Assembly (NCBI GenBank): GCA_021731025.1
Contig: JAKFYD010000024.1
Span: forward strand, 1-64,000
Direction of reading: 5' to 3'
Origin: Pseudobdellovibrionaceae bacterium
GTDB taxonomy: Bacteria > Bdellovibrionota > Bdellovibrionia > Bdellovibrionales > Bdellovibrionaceae
DNA: 64,000 nucleotides
The notes beneath the pieces were generated by a model that did no database searches, had not been told where the DNA came from, and saw only the letters and a list, made by a program, of their open reading frames with translations. Within the stretch, counting starts at the first letter, position 1. Every line of letters starts with the position of its first letter. Shown piece after piece: positions 46,561 through 54,958 of this stretch. The translations under genes and the position numbers were made by a program.

Positions 46561-47202
46561 ATGAAGTCAAAGATCTTATTTATCATTTCAATTTTATCTT
46601 TAATATTCGCCAGCTTACACGCTGAAGCTCAAACAACACCTGAAGGCGCGCAAGTGCTAGCGGTTCAGGTTGAGGGCACAGGTTGTGATCAAACAACAGC
46701 GGCAATCAGCTTATCCCCTGATGCTCGTGACCTGAGCGTGCTTTTCGATAATTACACCGTTGAAATTGGACAAGGCAGCCAAAATCCTTCCTTACTGAAA
46801 GCCCAAAAAAATTGCCGAATTTTTATTGATATGAATATTCCCATGGGTTGGCAATTTGCCTTCCGTGCCGTTGATTACCGAGGCTTTGCGGCTGTTCCTT
46901 CCAGCGCTTGGGCCTTTCACCGATTTTCCTACATTGCTCCAAACCAACTGATCAGCTCACTTCGCGAAGCCAGTATCACCGGTCCACAAAATAAAGATTA
47001 TGCCGTTCACTTTGAACAAAAACCATCGCGCTTAACTTGGTCACCCTGTGGTCAGCCTCAACAAAAAATTCAACTGCTCTCTCAGTTGGGTGTGCAGTAC
47101 TTTCCCCGCTCTAGCGATCGAAGCTTAGCACAAATCAGTTTAGATTCGGCGGATGCGAGTTTCCGTCAAAACTTTTCCATCGAGTGGAGACGTTGCAACT
47201 AG
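46561..47202 (+). CDS. Secreted DUF4360-like protein
   Basis: A 213-residue exported protein with an N-terminal signal peptide (MKSKILFIISILSLIFASLH, then AEA). The rest follows the DUF4360 pattern: GTGCDQTTAAISLSPDARDL, FDNYTVEIG, KNCRIFIDMNIPMGWQFAF, DYRGFAAV, a Gly-Pro turn, SPCGQPQQKIQ and a terminal SIEWRRC. Four conserved Cys probably form disulphides. Function of the family is unknown. ATG 46561 follows AGGGGGAA; an in-frame start at 46501 would add a polar leader and is less likely. Confidence 0.75.
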   Translation: MKSKILFIISILSLIFASLHAEAQTTPEGAQVLAVQVEGTGCDQTTAAISLSPDARDLSVLFDNYTVEIGQGSQNPSLLKAQKNCRIFIDMNIPMGWQFAFRAVDYRGFAAVPSSAWAFHRFSYIAPNQLISSLREASITGPQNKDYAVHFEQKPSRLTWSPCGQPQQKIQLLSQLGVQYFPRSSDRSLAQISLDSADASFRQNFSIEWRRCN

Positions 47203-47251
47203 AGTTCTAATCTAGGCATTTATTGACATTCGAGGAGGCTCGAAATCTGAT

Positions 47252-47279
47252 AAGACATCTGCCAAAAAGGAGATGTCTT
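47252..47279 (+). promoter_or_regulatory. Hairpin overlapping ribosome binding site and start codon
   Basis: A perfect 9-base inverted repeat, AAGACATCT at 47252-47260 and AGATGTCTT at 47271-47279, encloses a 10-base loop. The ribosome binding site AAGGAG (47267-47272) spans the loop and the first bases of the right arm. The candidate ATG (47273) lies in the arm and the better-spaced TTG (47279) at its edge. The RNA form could block or time initiation of the EI24 gene. There is no T-run, so a terminator is less likely. Confidence 0.5.
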
Positions 47280-48061
47280 TGGATTCCCAAATTAATTCGA
47301 CTCCTCGAACCGCAAATGTGATCAAGTCGCTTCAAAAAGCTTTGCTCAGCCTGACCCGTCCCGCGATTTTTTTCCGTCTTTTAATTCCCTTTTTTCTTTC
47401 TCTCTCTGTAGGTCTTCTCATCCTTTTTTTCTTTTGGACTGATTTTATAATAGTAATGACAAATGGCCTTTTAAATTTTGAAGGTCTGACCCGCACTTTG
47501 GAATGGATGTTTTCTTTTTTAAGTACCGATGTTCGTGACATTCTTGGTTTTTTCTCGGGCTTTGTATTCGTGATTTTAATTCTTATGCTGATCTACGCCA
47601 TCACTTTGATTTTGGTTTCGACTCTGTTGGTTCCTTTGCTCATTCCAATCATTCGACGACACGACTATCCCCACCTTAAGGACCATAAAAATTCTGAAAT
47701 TGGGCCTGGAGTGGTCAATACCATCCAGGCGCTCGTGGTTTTTTTCTTCTTTTTTCTCCTGTGCTTCCCACTGCTGTTCATTCCGGGATTATCTTTTCTC
47801 ATTCCCTTGGTGCTGAACTCTTATCTTTCTCAGCGAGTTTTTCCCTTCGATGTGCTTCAAAATTTAGCCCGGTCCCATGAAATTAAAAAATTTCAAAAAG
47901 ATCACCGGGTCCAGTTGTGGATGCTGTCGATATCGACGGGAATTTTGGTTTATATCCCCTTAATCAACTTTTTGGCGCCGTCCATTGCCGCATTGAGTTT
48001 TATCTTTTATATTTTTGAAAGCATCAGTGATTCAAGAAAACAAAGTCCGGGGGCTCTATGA
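47279..48061 (+). CDS. EI24-domain (CysZ-like) membrane protein
   Basis: A protein of about 260 residues with four to six membrane segments and the EI24 layout: N-terminal LTRPAIFFRLLIPFFLSLSV, a central membrane pair, and PGLSFLIPLVLNSYLSQRVF before a cytoplasmic NLARSHEIKKF-type loop. The family includes CysZ (sulphate) but most members are uncharacterised. I favour TTG 47279 because AAGGAG lies six bases before it; ATG 47273 directly abuts that site. It overlaps the TPR gene by 4 bases (ATGA) and leads a three-gene operon. Confidence 0.7.
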   Translation: MDSQINSTPRTANVIKSLQKALLSLTRPAIFFRLLIPFFLSLSVGLLILFFFWTDFIIVMTNGLLNFEGLTRTLEWMFSFLSTDVRDILGFFSGFVFVILILMLIYAITLILVSTLLVPLLIPIIRRHDYPHLKDHKNSEIGPGVVNTIQALVVFFFFFLLCFPLLFIPGLSFLIPLVLNSYLSQRVFPFDVLQNLARSHEIKKFQKDHRVQLWMLSISTGILVYIPLINFLAPSIAALSFIFYIFESISDSRKQSPGAL

Positions 48062-48936
48062 ATTTCATCGAAGGCTTTATTCAACCGAAGAAAATTGAAT
48101 TCCGTAGCTTTTTGGAAAGTGTTGATGGTCGCTCTGTCAGTGAGCTTAAAAAATCTTTGTCAGATTTGGTGGCTTATTCGTCCGAAGAGATCCAATGGCT
48201 CAACTATTTTCAGGCTCTTTTAAAGATTAAGGAAGAAGCCGATGTCGATGCCCTTAATATTTTAAAAAAGATTTATGAATCCTCGAAAGTAAATCTCACC
48301 GACGAGCAAGCAGACAGCTACCGTTTTTTAGGTTTGGTGCTGAAAAAAATCGGATGGATCTATCGCAAAAACAAGGATTTTGAAAAAGCTTATTTTTATC
48401 ACAGCGCTCGGCACCTTTACCTTTCTCGCTATGGAAGTGCCGCCGAAATTCACGATGCTGCCATTAGTTTGGATATGGATGCCTATTATCTGAAGGATCT
48501 CAAAGTTTCTGAGTTTTGGCTTTTGAACTCGAAGGACGCCGCAATGAAAATCAATAATCCTATTGATCGAAGTCGCAGCTTAGGTCTGACCAATAATAAT
48601 TTAGGAAGCACTTACGCTTTACAAAAAAGATTCAATGAAGCTGTTGCCTGCATTTATGCCGCTCTTGATGCTTGGATTGATTACGAAGCCTTGACTGGGC
48701 CCCATGAAAATAAAGTGGTTTGGGCCTATTACGCTGTCGGCGATGTTTATGAGAGCTGGTTGCTTCATCGTCAAGAAACGAAAGACAATACACTGGATCA
48801 AAAAACGGAAGCTCTGCGAGCTTTTCGTAAAGCCATCGCTTTAGCAGAACAAAGAAATATGCCCGAAACCGATCGGCTGTCGATGCAAGATCGGCTCAAC
48901 AAAATCTTGGACACCGAACCCGAGCTGCAAGTCTGA
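48058..48936 (+). CDS. Tetratricopeptide-like helical repeat protein
   Basis: A 292-residue cytoplasmic protein without signal peptide or membrane segments. Repeats of about 34-40 residues are visible in GLVLKKIGWIYRKNKDFEKA, NNLGSTYALQKRFNEAVACI and AYYAVGDVYESW, matching TPR helix pairs. It sits between an EI24 membrane protein (4-base overlap) and a Gcr-like membrane protein (one-base gap), so it may scaffold the two. Function unknown. Confidence 0.65.
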   Translation: MNFIEGFIQPKKIEFRSFLESVDGRSVSELKKSLSDLVAYSSEEIQWLNYFQALLKIKEEADVDALNILKKIYESSKVNLTDEQADSYRFLGLVLKKIGWIYRKNKDFEKAYFYHSARHLYLSRYGSAAEIHDAAISLDMDAYYLKDLKVSEFWLLNSKDAAMKINNPIDRSRSLGLTNNNLGSTYALQKRFNEAVACIYAALDAWIDYEALTGPHENKVVWAYYAVGDVYESWLLHRQETKDNTLDQKTEALRAFRKAIALAEQRNMPETDRLSMQDRLNKILDTEPELQV

Positions 48937-48937
48937 T

Positions 48938-50914
48938 ATGTTGAATCTCTATCGATCACAAACCCGCAACGACTTAGATTTTCTTTTGGCAAACCCACCG
49001 AAGGAAGATCAGCTCAGTGAAAATTTGCAGTGGTTAGGGAAAATCATTCACTGGGTCTTGTCGGAATCTCCACTGAAACTTCCTGAGCACAATTTTTCGA
49101 CCGGACAAACCCAGGCCTTAAGAGTGAAGTGGATGTTATTTCTTTTAGATAGAAATCCCGAATGGAAAACTCCATTGATAAAAGTGCTCAGCTCGATTGT
49201 TACTAAAACTCAAATTTTTGATTTGCTGGTGAGCGGCCTTCACCAAAAGTCGGGTATATTTTCCGAGTCTCTGCAAAGGCTTTCTTTTCGTTTTATGCCC
49301 CAACTTGCCGATCACAAAAATCTGGGATTTTTTCTACGCACGGCTTTCAGAAGGGAAAAAGATGCTTTAGCTCTGATGAAAATTGATTCGCAAAATTTTA
49401 AAAAGCTTATTGATCTTTTCGTGGTGGATTCAAAAACGGATTTTGGTCCTTGGCAATTCCATACTCTCGAAGCCATTCGCTATCTAGCCCTTCAGATAGC
49501 GGCCTTAAGCCAATCGACAGATGTGCGCCAGCATATTCCCTATATTTCTCTACAAGAAAATCCATTTTATCAGGTCAATCTTTTGGTCATCGAGTGGCAA
49601 CCAACACTTTCGACGATTCAAATTAACCACGAAATTGAAAAATGCAATCAAGCCATTGATGAACTTTACACCCACATGGATGATCACGGCGTCAGTATCG
49701 ACATGGTCTACCAGCTCGAGCGATTGCGCTTTCTATTGCGACGACTGAAACGACTGCTCAGTCTTTTTGAATCTTCTGCGACTTCCGTTGAGCAAAAACA
49801 AACTCTCATCTCGTTGATTGTTTTAGAAAACATTCGTTCCCGAAGTTTGCGAGCTTTGTTTGGCGATAACACCACTTTAATTTCTAAAAAAATTGCCGAG
49901 ACCAGCGCCGAAACCGGCGAACACTACATTGCCCACACTCCCCGAGAGTACTTTGACCTTTTTCGAAGTGCCATTGGCGGCGGAGCTGTCACCGCCATAA
50001 CGACTTTAGTGAAACTTCTTATCTCGAGTCTTCCGGGTTCGCCTTTTTTGTTGGGTTTCGTTTCTTCGATCAACTACACCCTGAGTTTTATGGTTTTACA
50101 ACTTCAGCATTTCACCTTGGCCACAAAGCAACCTGCCATGACAGCGGCTGTGATTTCCCAAAAACTTAAGCATGAAAATGAAAACATTGATCTGGATCCT
50201 GCGGTTCAAGAAATTTTTCACGTTATCAAATCCCAACTTGTTTCAGTTCTTGGGAATGCTCTCTCGGTTATCCCCAGTGTTATTTTTATTTGTATGGCTT
50301 ATTTTTGGCTTAGAGGGGTTCCTTTCCTTTCAGAAATGAAAGCTCACAAAGTTCTCGAAAGCATGTCGATCTTCGGGCCAACACCTTTTTATGCGGCCTT
50401 TACGGGAGTTTTACTATTTCTTTCCAGTCTTTGTTCGGGATGGTTCTACCATTGGGTTCGCTATCGCAATCTCCCCCAGGCCCTAGCTAAGAATCAGCGG
50501 CTGGTGAGATGGTTTGGACCAGAAAGAGCGCGACTTTTTTCGCAAATTTTTAAACGAAATGCTGCCGGCCTTGCCGCAAACATCTCGCTGGGATTTCTGT
50601 TGGGAATGACGCCATTTCTGGCCGAGTTTTTTGGTCTCCCTTTGGATATTCGTCACGTGACTTTGTCGATAGGATCTGTCAGCGCAGCCGTTTCGACTTT
50701 AGGTAGCCAAATTATTTATGAGCCGGCATTTGTTTATGCTGTCTTTGGGATTTTGAGCATGGCCGTTTTTAATATCTTCGTGTCCTTCACCTTGGCCCTT
50801 ATCGTCGCAGTTCGAGCGAAAAAACTATCCTTTAAACTTTCGGTTGAACTTTTGCGGGCTCTTTTTTCCGAGGTGAAAAAAAGAGCATGGGCGACTTTTT
50901 CATTTCGCCGATAG
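48938..50914 (+). CDS. Gcr-like membrane protein (SpecificRecomb family, PF10136 type)
   Basis: A 658-residue protein. The N-terminal ~340 residues are soluble and helical; the C-terminal half has several membrane segments. GGGAVTAITTLVKLLIS, INYTLSFMVLQLQHFTLATK and KQPAMTAAVISQKL are the signature of the family annotated as site-specific recombinase Gcr. No recombinase catalytic motif is visible, and the membrane topology makes a DNA-recombination role doubtful. A late KRNAAGLAANISLGFLLGM segment is also characteristic. The 3' end overlaps the opposing LysR gene by 83 bases. The true function is unknown. Confidence 0.8.
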   Translation: MLNLYRSQTRNDLDFLLANPPKEDQLSENLQWLGKIIHWVLSESPLKLPEHNFSTGQTQALRVKWMLFLLDRNPEWKTPLIKVLSSIVTKTQIFDLLVSGLHQKSGIFSESLQRLSFRFMPQLADHKNLGFFLRTAFRREKDALALMKIDSQNFKKLIDLFVVDSKTDFGPWQFHTLEAIRYLALQIAALSQSTDVRQHIPYISLQENPFYQVNLLVIEWQPTLSTIQINHEIEKCNQAIDELYTHMDDHGVSIDMVYQLERLRFLLRRLKRLLSLFESSATSVEQKQTLISLIVLENIRSRSLRALFGDNTTLISKKIAETSAETGEHYIAHTPREYFDLFRSAIGGGAVTAITTLVKLLISSLPGSPFLLGFVSSINYTLSFMVLQLQHFTLATKQPAMTAAVISQKLKHENENIDLDPAVQEIFHVIKSQLVSVLGNALSVIPSVIFICMAYFWLRGVPFLSEMKAHKVLESMSIFGPTPFYAAFTGVLLFLSSLCSGWFYHWVRYRNLPQALAKNQRLVRWFGPERARLFSQIFKRNAAGLAANISLGFLLGMTPFLAEFFGLPLDIRHVTLSIGSVSAAVSTLGSQIIYEPAFVYAVFGILSMAVFNIFVSFTLALIVAVRAKKLSFKLSVELLRALFSEVKKRAWATFSFRR

Positions 50915-51803
50915 CATTTTTAATCTTCAAGTGAAGAGGATCCTTTTGCTCGGCTTGACGACCGATCAAATAAAGTTGATGCGACCAAAATCCTCGCAGG
51001 GAAGAAACTGTTGCGACTAATCCCCGATTCATTTCTTCAGCGAGGTAAGGCATGGGAAGAAAGGCAAAACCAACTCCGTCGACGACAGCTCGAGCGACCA
51101 CGGATATCAGATCACTTTCGAAAACCACGGAATTTTTAATATTAAATTTCTGCAAAAATTGATCTGTTTCATGCCGCAGTTTTAATTTTTCAGAAGGCAG
51201 AGCAATTCCTAGTTTGGTTTTTTTCAACCATGTTTTAACAGCGATATGATTGCGATCCAAGGTCGCCTTCGGGGCGTCGGAGCTAGATACGAATAAGACA
51301 ACAGGCATGCGCACTTCTGACAAAGGATAAAGATCAACCTCATAGGTCGGATTGTTTGAAAAAAGAAGATCAATTTTGTGAGATTTCAACTGTTCAACTA
51401 AAAAAGATTTTTCGCCGGAAACAACTTTCAGTTGGAAATTTTCATCAAACGAAAATCCCTGCACGTGCGAGACAAGATCAGCGACAAAATTTTGATCGAT
51501 CTGCTCGGTCACACCGATACGGAGTGAGCGAATTTGCTGTTGAGACTGGCCCCGAAGGTAGTTTTCTAAATCCGCCGCGGCATCAAAAATTCTTTGGCAA
51601 TACCTAAACAAAATTTGCCCCCTGGACGAAAGTCGAAGCTCGCGCCCGACGCGCTCAAACAAGTCCTGTCCAATTTGTGACTCTAAAACTTTAATTTGAG
51701 CTGATAACGAAGGCTGTTGAATAGAAAGAAATTTTGCGGCGCGCGTAACACTTTGGTGTCGAGCCACCTGATAAAAATAATAAAGATGATTATAATTCAA
51801 CAT
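50832..51803 (-). CDS. LysR-family transcriptional regulator (NhaR-like)
   Basis: A 323-residue regulator. The winged HTH lies in residues 1-60 (NYNHLYYFYQVARHQSVTRA, then QPSLSAQIKVLESQIG), close to NhaR in its YNHLYYF opening. A periplasmic-binding-protein-like sensor follows. The extreme C-terminus is basic and overlaps the Gcr-like gene. It is divergent from the HPF-like gene with 88 bases between starts, a typical LysR arrangement, so it may regulate that gene and itself. Inducer unknown. Confidence 0.88.
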   Translation of the reverse strand: MLNYNHLYYFYQVARHQSVTRAAKFLSIQQPSLSAQIKVLESQIGQDLFERVGRELRLSSRGQILFRYCQRIFDAAADLENYLRGQSQQQIRSLRIGVTEQIDQNFVADLVSHVQGFSFDENFQLKVVSGEKSFLVEQLKSHKIDLLFSNNPTYEVDLYPLSEVRMPVVLFVSSSDAPKATLDRNHIAVKTWLKKTKLGIALPSEKLKLRHETDQFLQKFNIKNSVVFESDLISVVARAVVDGVGFAFLPMPYLAEEMNRGLVATVSSLRGFWSHQLYLIGRQAEQKDPLHLKIKNAIGEMKKSPMLFFSPRKKEPAKVQPKV

Positions 51804-51813
51804 AGATAAATCC

Positions 51814-51840
51814 TATATATTTCATCTTAATTATATATTT
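51814..51840. promoter_or_regulatory. Pair of 9-base direct repeats in LysR/HPF divergent region
   Basis: TATATATTT occurs at 51814-51822 and again at 51832-51840, 18 bases apart start to start, in the AT-rich gap between the divergent LysR and HPF-like genes. Spacing of nearly two helical turns would place both on one DNA face. This could be an operator, but A/T content alone makes such repeats common, so it is only a candidate. Confidence 0.3.
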
Positions 51841-51891
51841 TTAATTTCCGTCCCCGGCAAGCATAATGATTAAACAACTTAGCAAGGAGGA

Positions 51892-52257
51892 ATGATGAAA
51901 ACTGAAATCCGAGTGAAAGACTTTGAAAATACTGAAGGCTTACAAAACTATCTGCAAACTCATGCTGAAGAGTTGCTTCAGTCAACGCTTCCTAAAAATG
52001 ACCGTTACAATGTAACGGTGAGTGTCGGCGAAAATGCTCATCGCAATCAGGCCCGCCGACCTAACTTTGAATGCGCCATCCATCTTAAATTTGATGGTCT
52101 GAAAAAAGTTTACAAAGTGATTAAACAAGGCCCTAATTTTTATGACGTGGTTCACGATGCTGTTTTGAGTCTTAAAAAGATACTGCGTCGTCGTCATAAT
52201 TTAAACACGAGTTACAAACATACAATTCCTTCCCTAGGAGACTTCCACGCTTCTTAG
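51892..52257 (+). CDS. Ribosome hibernation promoting factor/RaiA-like protein
   Basis: A 121-residue protein (120 if the second ATG is used). TEIRVKDFENTEGLQNYL, then CAIHLKFDGLKKVYKVI, then DVVHDAVLSLKKILRRRH follow the beta-alpha-beta-beta-beta-alpha order of short HPF/YfiA proteins, with a basic final helix that contacts 16S rRNA. It lacks the C-terminal dimerisation domain of long HPF. AAGGAGG at 51884-51890 is better spaced to the ATG at 51895 than to 51892. It is followed by a terminator. Function in ribosome inactivation is inferred from fold similarity. Confidence 0.7.
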   Translation: MMKTEIRVKDFENTEGLQNYLQTHAEELLQSTLPKNDRYNVTVSVGENAHRNQARRPNFECAIHLKFDGLKKVYKVIKQGPNFYDVVHDAVLSLKKILRRRHNLNTSYKHTIPSLGDFHAS

Positions 52258-52269
52258 CCCTCCTTATTT

Positions 52270-52299
52270 GGCCACTCCGCAATGGAGTGGCCTCTTTTC
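52270..52299 (+). terminator. Rho-independent terminator after the HPF-like gene
   Basis: GGCCACTCC at 52270-52278 pairs perfectly with GGAGTGGCC at 52284-52292 around a five-base loop, and TCTTTT follows at 52293-52298. It begins 13 bases after the HPF-like stop and separates that gene from the GST gene. Confidence 0.85.
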
Positions 52300-52365
52300 A
52301 ATACAATCCTTGTAGTAAATTCGAAAAGGGGTATCCTCTGAAAATCAATAATTTGGAGGTAAACC

Positions 52366-52974
52366 ATGAAATTATATTACAGTCCCGGAGCTTGTTCGAT
52401 GGCTTCACACATTGTGCTAAATGAGCTTTCATTAAAATGTGATTTGGAACAGGTCTCATTGAAAGAGCATAAAACAAAATCGGGTGATGATTTTTATAAA
52501 ATTAATCCTAAAGGTTACGTTCCAGCAATGAGCTTAGACAATGGCCAAGTGCTGACCGAAGGAGCTGCGATTCTACAGTACATCGCAGATCAAAAACCTG
52601 AATCTCAAATGATTCCTAAATTTGGGACCTTTGAACGTTATCGCTGCCAAGAGTGGCTCACTTTTATTTCCAGCGAAATTCATAAAAACTATAGCCCTTT
52701 CTTTAATCCACAAACTCCCGAACAGACAAAAATGAATTTAAAGTCGACACTGTCGAAACGCTTTCAATACGTGGCAGATCATCTAAAAACAAATCCTTTT
52801 CTGATGGGGAATCAGTTTACCGTTGCGGATGCTTACCTCTTTACGGTTCTCTCTTGGTCGCAAGGGATGCAAATTGATTTAACTCCTTACCCTGCCCTAA
52901 TGGGTTACGTTGAACGCATTAAAAATCGTCCTGCTGTGATGGACACTTTAAAAAAAGAAGGCCTGGTTAAGTGA
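52366..52974 (+). CDS. Glutathione S-transferase family protein
   Basis: A 202-residue two-domain GST. The thioredoxin-like N-terminal domain begins KLYYSPGACSMASHIVLNEL and contains LTEGAAILQYIAD, the glutathione gamma-glutamyl contact. The all-helical C-terminal domain carries FTVADAYLFTVLSW, the conserved N-capping Asp motif. The SPGACS start is typical of bacterial beta-class GSTs such as GstA. TTGGAGG precedes ATG 52366. Probable detoxification role. Confidence 0.9.
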   Translation: MKLYYSPGACSMASHIVLNELSLKCDLEQVSLKEHKTKSGDDFYKINPKGYVPAMSLDNGQVLTEGAAILQYIADQKPESQMIPKFGTFERYRCQEWLTFISSEIHKNYSPFFNPQTPEQTKMNLKSTLSKRFQYVADHLKTNPFLMGNQFTVADAYLFTVLSWSQGMQIDLTPYPALMGYVERIKNRPAVMDTLKKEGLVK

Positions 52975-52993
52975 GCTCTTACCCATCTATTTC

Positions 52994-54832
52994 ATGTCTA
53001 ATATTTTAAGCGTACTTGATCTTGAAAAAACTTATGGCCCTCGAACACTTTTTCGGGGGCTTTCTTTTGGCTTAGCCGGAGCCGAAAAAGTTGGTCTTGT
53101 TGGACCTAATGGCGCAGGAAAATCTTCTTTGCTGCGGCTCTTAGCGAAGATTGAACAACCCGATAAAGGCCAAGTGGTTTGGACCCGCGGTTTACGCGTG
53201 GGCTATCTTCCGCAGAATCCCTTGTTCTCGGGGAAAACAATTATTGAAGAACTTATTCCCGCAGATCAACTCGATGATCCCATGATGCAAACCAAAGCGG
53301 AAGAGTTGATTTCTCGCCTAGGCTTAGACACTCACGAGCTTCGCCGAGATCAATCTGTCCTTGAACTTTCTGGTGGCCAAAAAAAGAAGGTGGCCCTCGC
53401 CCGAGAACTGATTAAAGAACCTGATCTTTTGCTGTTGGATGAACCCACAAATCATCTTGATATCGAAAGTTTAATGGGACTTGAAGAATTCCTGAATGAA
53501 CAACATTCGTTAGCTCTGTTGACTGTAACTCATGACCGCCTATTCTTACAAAATGTCGCCCAAACAATTATTGATTTAGATCCACGTTATAAAGAAGGTC
53601 TACTTCGAGTTGAAGGAAGTTACGCTGATTATCTGGAAGCTCGCGAACTTCGCTTAAGCGGTCAACTTTCGCAAGAAGCCAGCAGATCAAACGATTTGCG
53701 ACGAGAAATGGAATGGCTTCGCAGGGGCGCTAAAGCCCGACAGACAAAACAAAAAGCTCGGCAAGAAGCGACCTATGCTTTGATGGACGAAGTGAAAGAA
53801 CTTCGCAATCTCAATCGCAAAAAAAACTTAGATATTAAATTGGCCGCTGGCGATACAGTTCCGCAAAAACTCATCGATGCTGAAGGCATTTCAAAAGCCT
53901 ACGGAGAGCGAGTTCTGTTTAAAGATTTAACTCTTCTAGTCCGCCGGGGTTCCCGCATTGCCTTGCTAGGACAAAATGGTCGCGGCAAAACAACTCTGAT
54001 TCGATGCTTGCTTGGACAGGAACAAGTTGATTCTGGAAAAATTCGCTTGGCTGATAAATTGTCAGTCAATTACTTTGAACAAAATCGCAATTTGCTAAAC
54101 CCTAAACTTTCGTTGCTGAAAAATCTTTGCGCTGAAGGCGATTATGTTCACTTGCAAGGCCAAGCAGTCTTTGCGAAAAGTTATTTGGATCGTTTTCACT
54201 TCCGTCGCGAACAGCATGATTTAGCTCTTTCTCATCTTTCTGGAGGCGAGCAAGCTCGACTATTAATTGCGAAGATGATGTTGAATACTGCGCCCGTCTT
54301 GGTTCTGGATGAACCCACAAATGATTTGGATATTGAAACACTTGATATTTTGCGTGATGCCCTGATTGACTACCCGGGGGCTTTGCTCTTAGTGACTCAT
54401 GATCGTTACTTTATGGAACAAGTTTGTGACACCTTAATTGCGTTTCCCGAGCGAGACGATCTTCTTCCTGAAGAAACTCCAGGAACAATTTTTAGATTTG
54501 AAAGCTATCTGCAGTGGCAAAATTGGAAACTGGAAAGAAAAGAATTGGCCCGTCAGCGATTAGCCGCTGAAAATAAAAAAATAAAAGCGGGCCTGGGGAA
54601 AAAAGTTAAACTTTCTTTCAAAGAAAAAAGCGAGCTCGAGCAAATGGAAGCCATTATCGCCAAACTCGAAGCCGATTTAGCTCGACATCAAGAAGAAATG
54701 AATCTTCCCGAAGTGCTCAGTGATTCGACAAAAATCCTCCAACTCAGTGAAAAAATGTCTGAACTGGGGACAAAAATTGCTCAACTTTATAGCCGATGGG
54801 AAGAGCTCGAAAAGAAAGTTTCGGATAATTAA
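52994..54832 (+). CDS. ABC-F family ATPase (Uup-like)
   Basis: A 612-residue soluble protein with two ABC domains: GPNGAGKSS and LSGGQKKKVALARE, then LLLDEPTNHLDIE in the first; GQNGRGKTT, LSGGEQARLLIAKM and VLDEPTNDLDIE in the second. The charged linker between them and a C-terminal coiled coil (about residues 510-612) resemble Uup. No membrane part is present. ABC-F proteins act on ribosomes or, for Uup, DNA/ribosome quality control. It lies 19 bases after the GST gene and may be co-transcribed. Confidence 0.88.
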   Translation: MSNILSVLDLEKTYGPRTLFRGLSFGLAGAEKVGLVGPNGAGKSSLLRLLAKIEQPDKGQVVWTRGLRVGYLPQNPLFSGKTIIEELIPADQLDDPMMQTKAEELISRLGLDTHELRRDQSVLELSGGQKKKVALARELIKEPDLLLLDEPTNHLDIESLMGLEEFLNEQHSLALLTVTHDRLFLQNVAQTIIDLDPRYKEGLLRVEGSYADYLEARELRLSGQLSQEASRSNDLRREMEWLRRGAKARQTKQKARQEATYALMDEVKELRNLNRKKNLDIKLAAGDTVPQKLIDAEGISKAYGERVLFKDLTLLVRRGSRIALLGQNGRGKTTLIRCLLGQEQVDSGKIRLADKLSVNYFEQNRNLLNPKLSLLKNLCAEGDYVHLQGQAVFAKSYLDRFHFRREQHDLALSHLSGGEQARLLIAKMMLNTAPVLVLDEPTNDLDIETLDILRDALIDYPGALLLVTHDRYFMEQVCDTLIAFPERDDLLPEETPGTIFRFESYLQWQNWKLERKELARQRLAAENKKIKAGLGKKVKLSFKEKSELEQMEAIIAKLEADLARHQEEMNLPEVLSDSTKILQLSEKMSELGTKIAQLYSRWEELEKKVSDN

Positions 54833-54958
54833 TCTGTACTGGCTTTTAGAGTGCGTACACATCACTTATAAGTTTGTCTTATAGCTTAAAAATATTTTTT
54901 TTCATTGTCTGATTGGACCCCAATGCATATGACGCCCAGATACTTAAGGGGGAATAAT

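Noticed and set aside
48938-50914. Site-specific recombinase function for the Gcr-like gene
   Set aside because: The family name suggests it, but the protein has membrane segments and no visible Ser or Tyr recombinase catalytic motif; no attachment sites or mobile element flank it.
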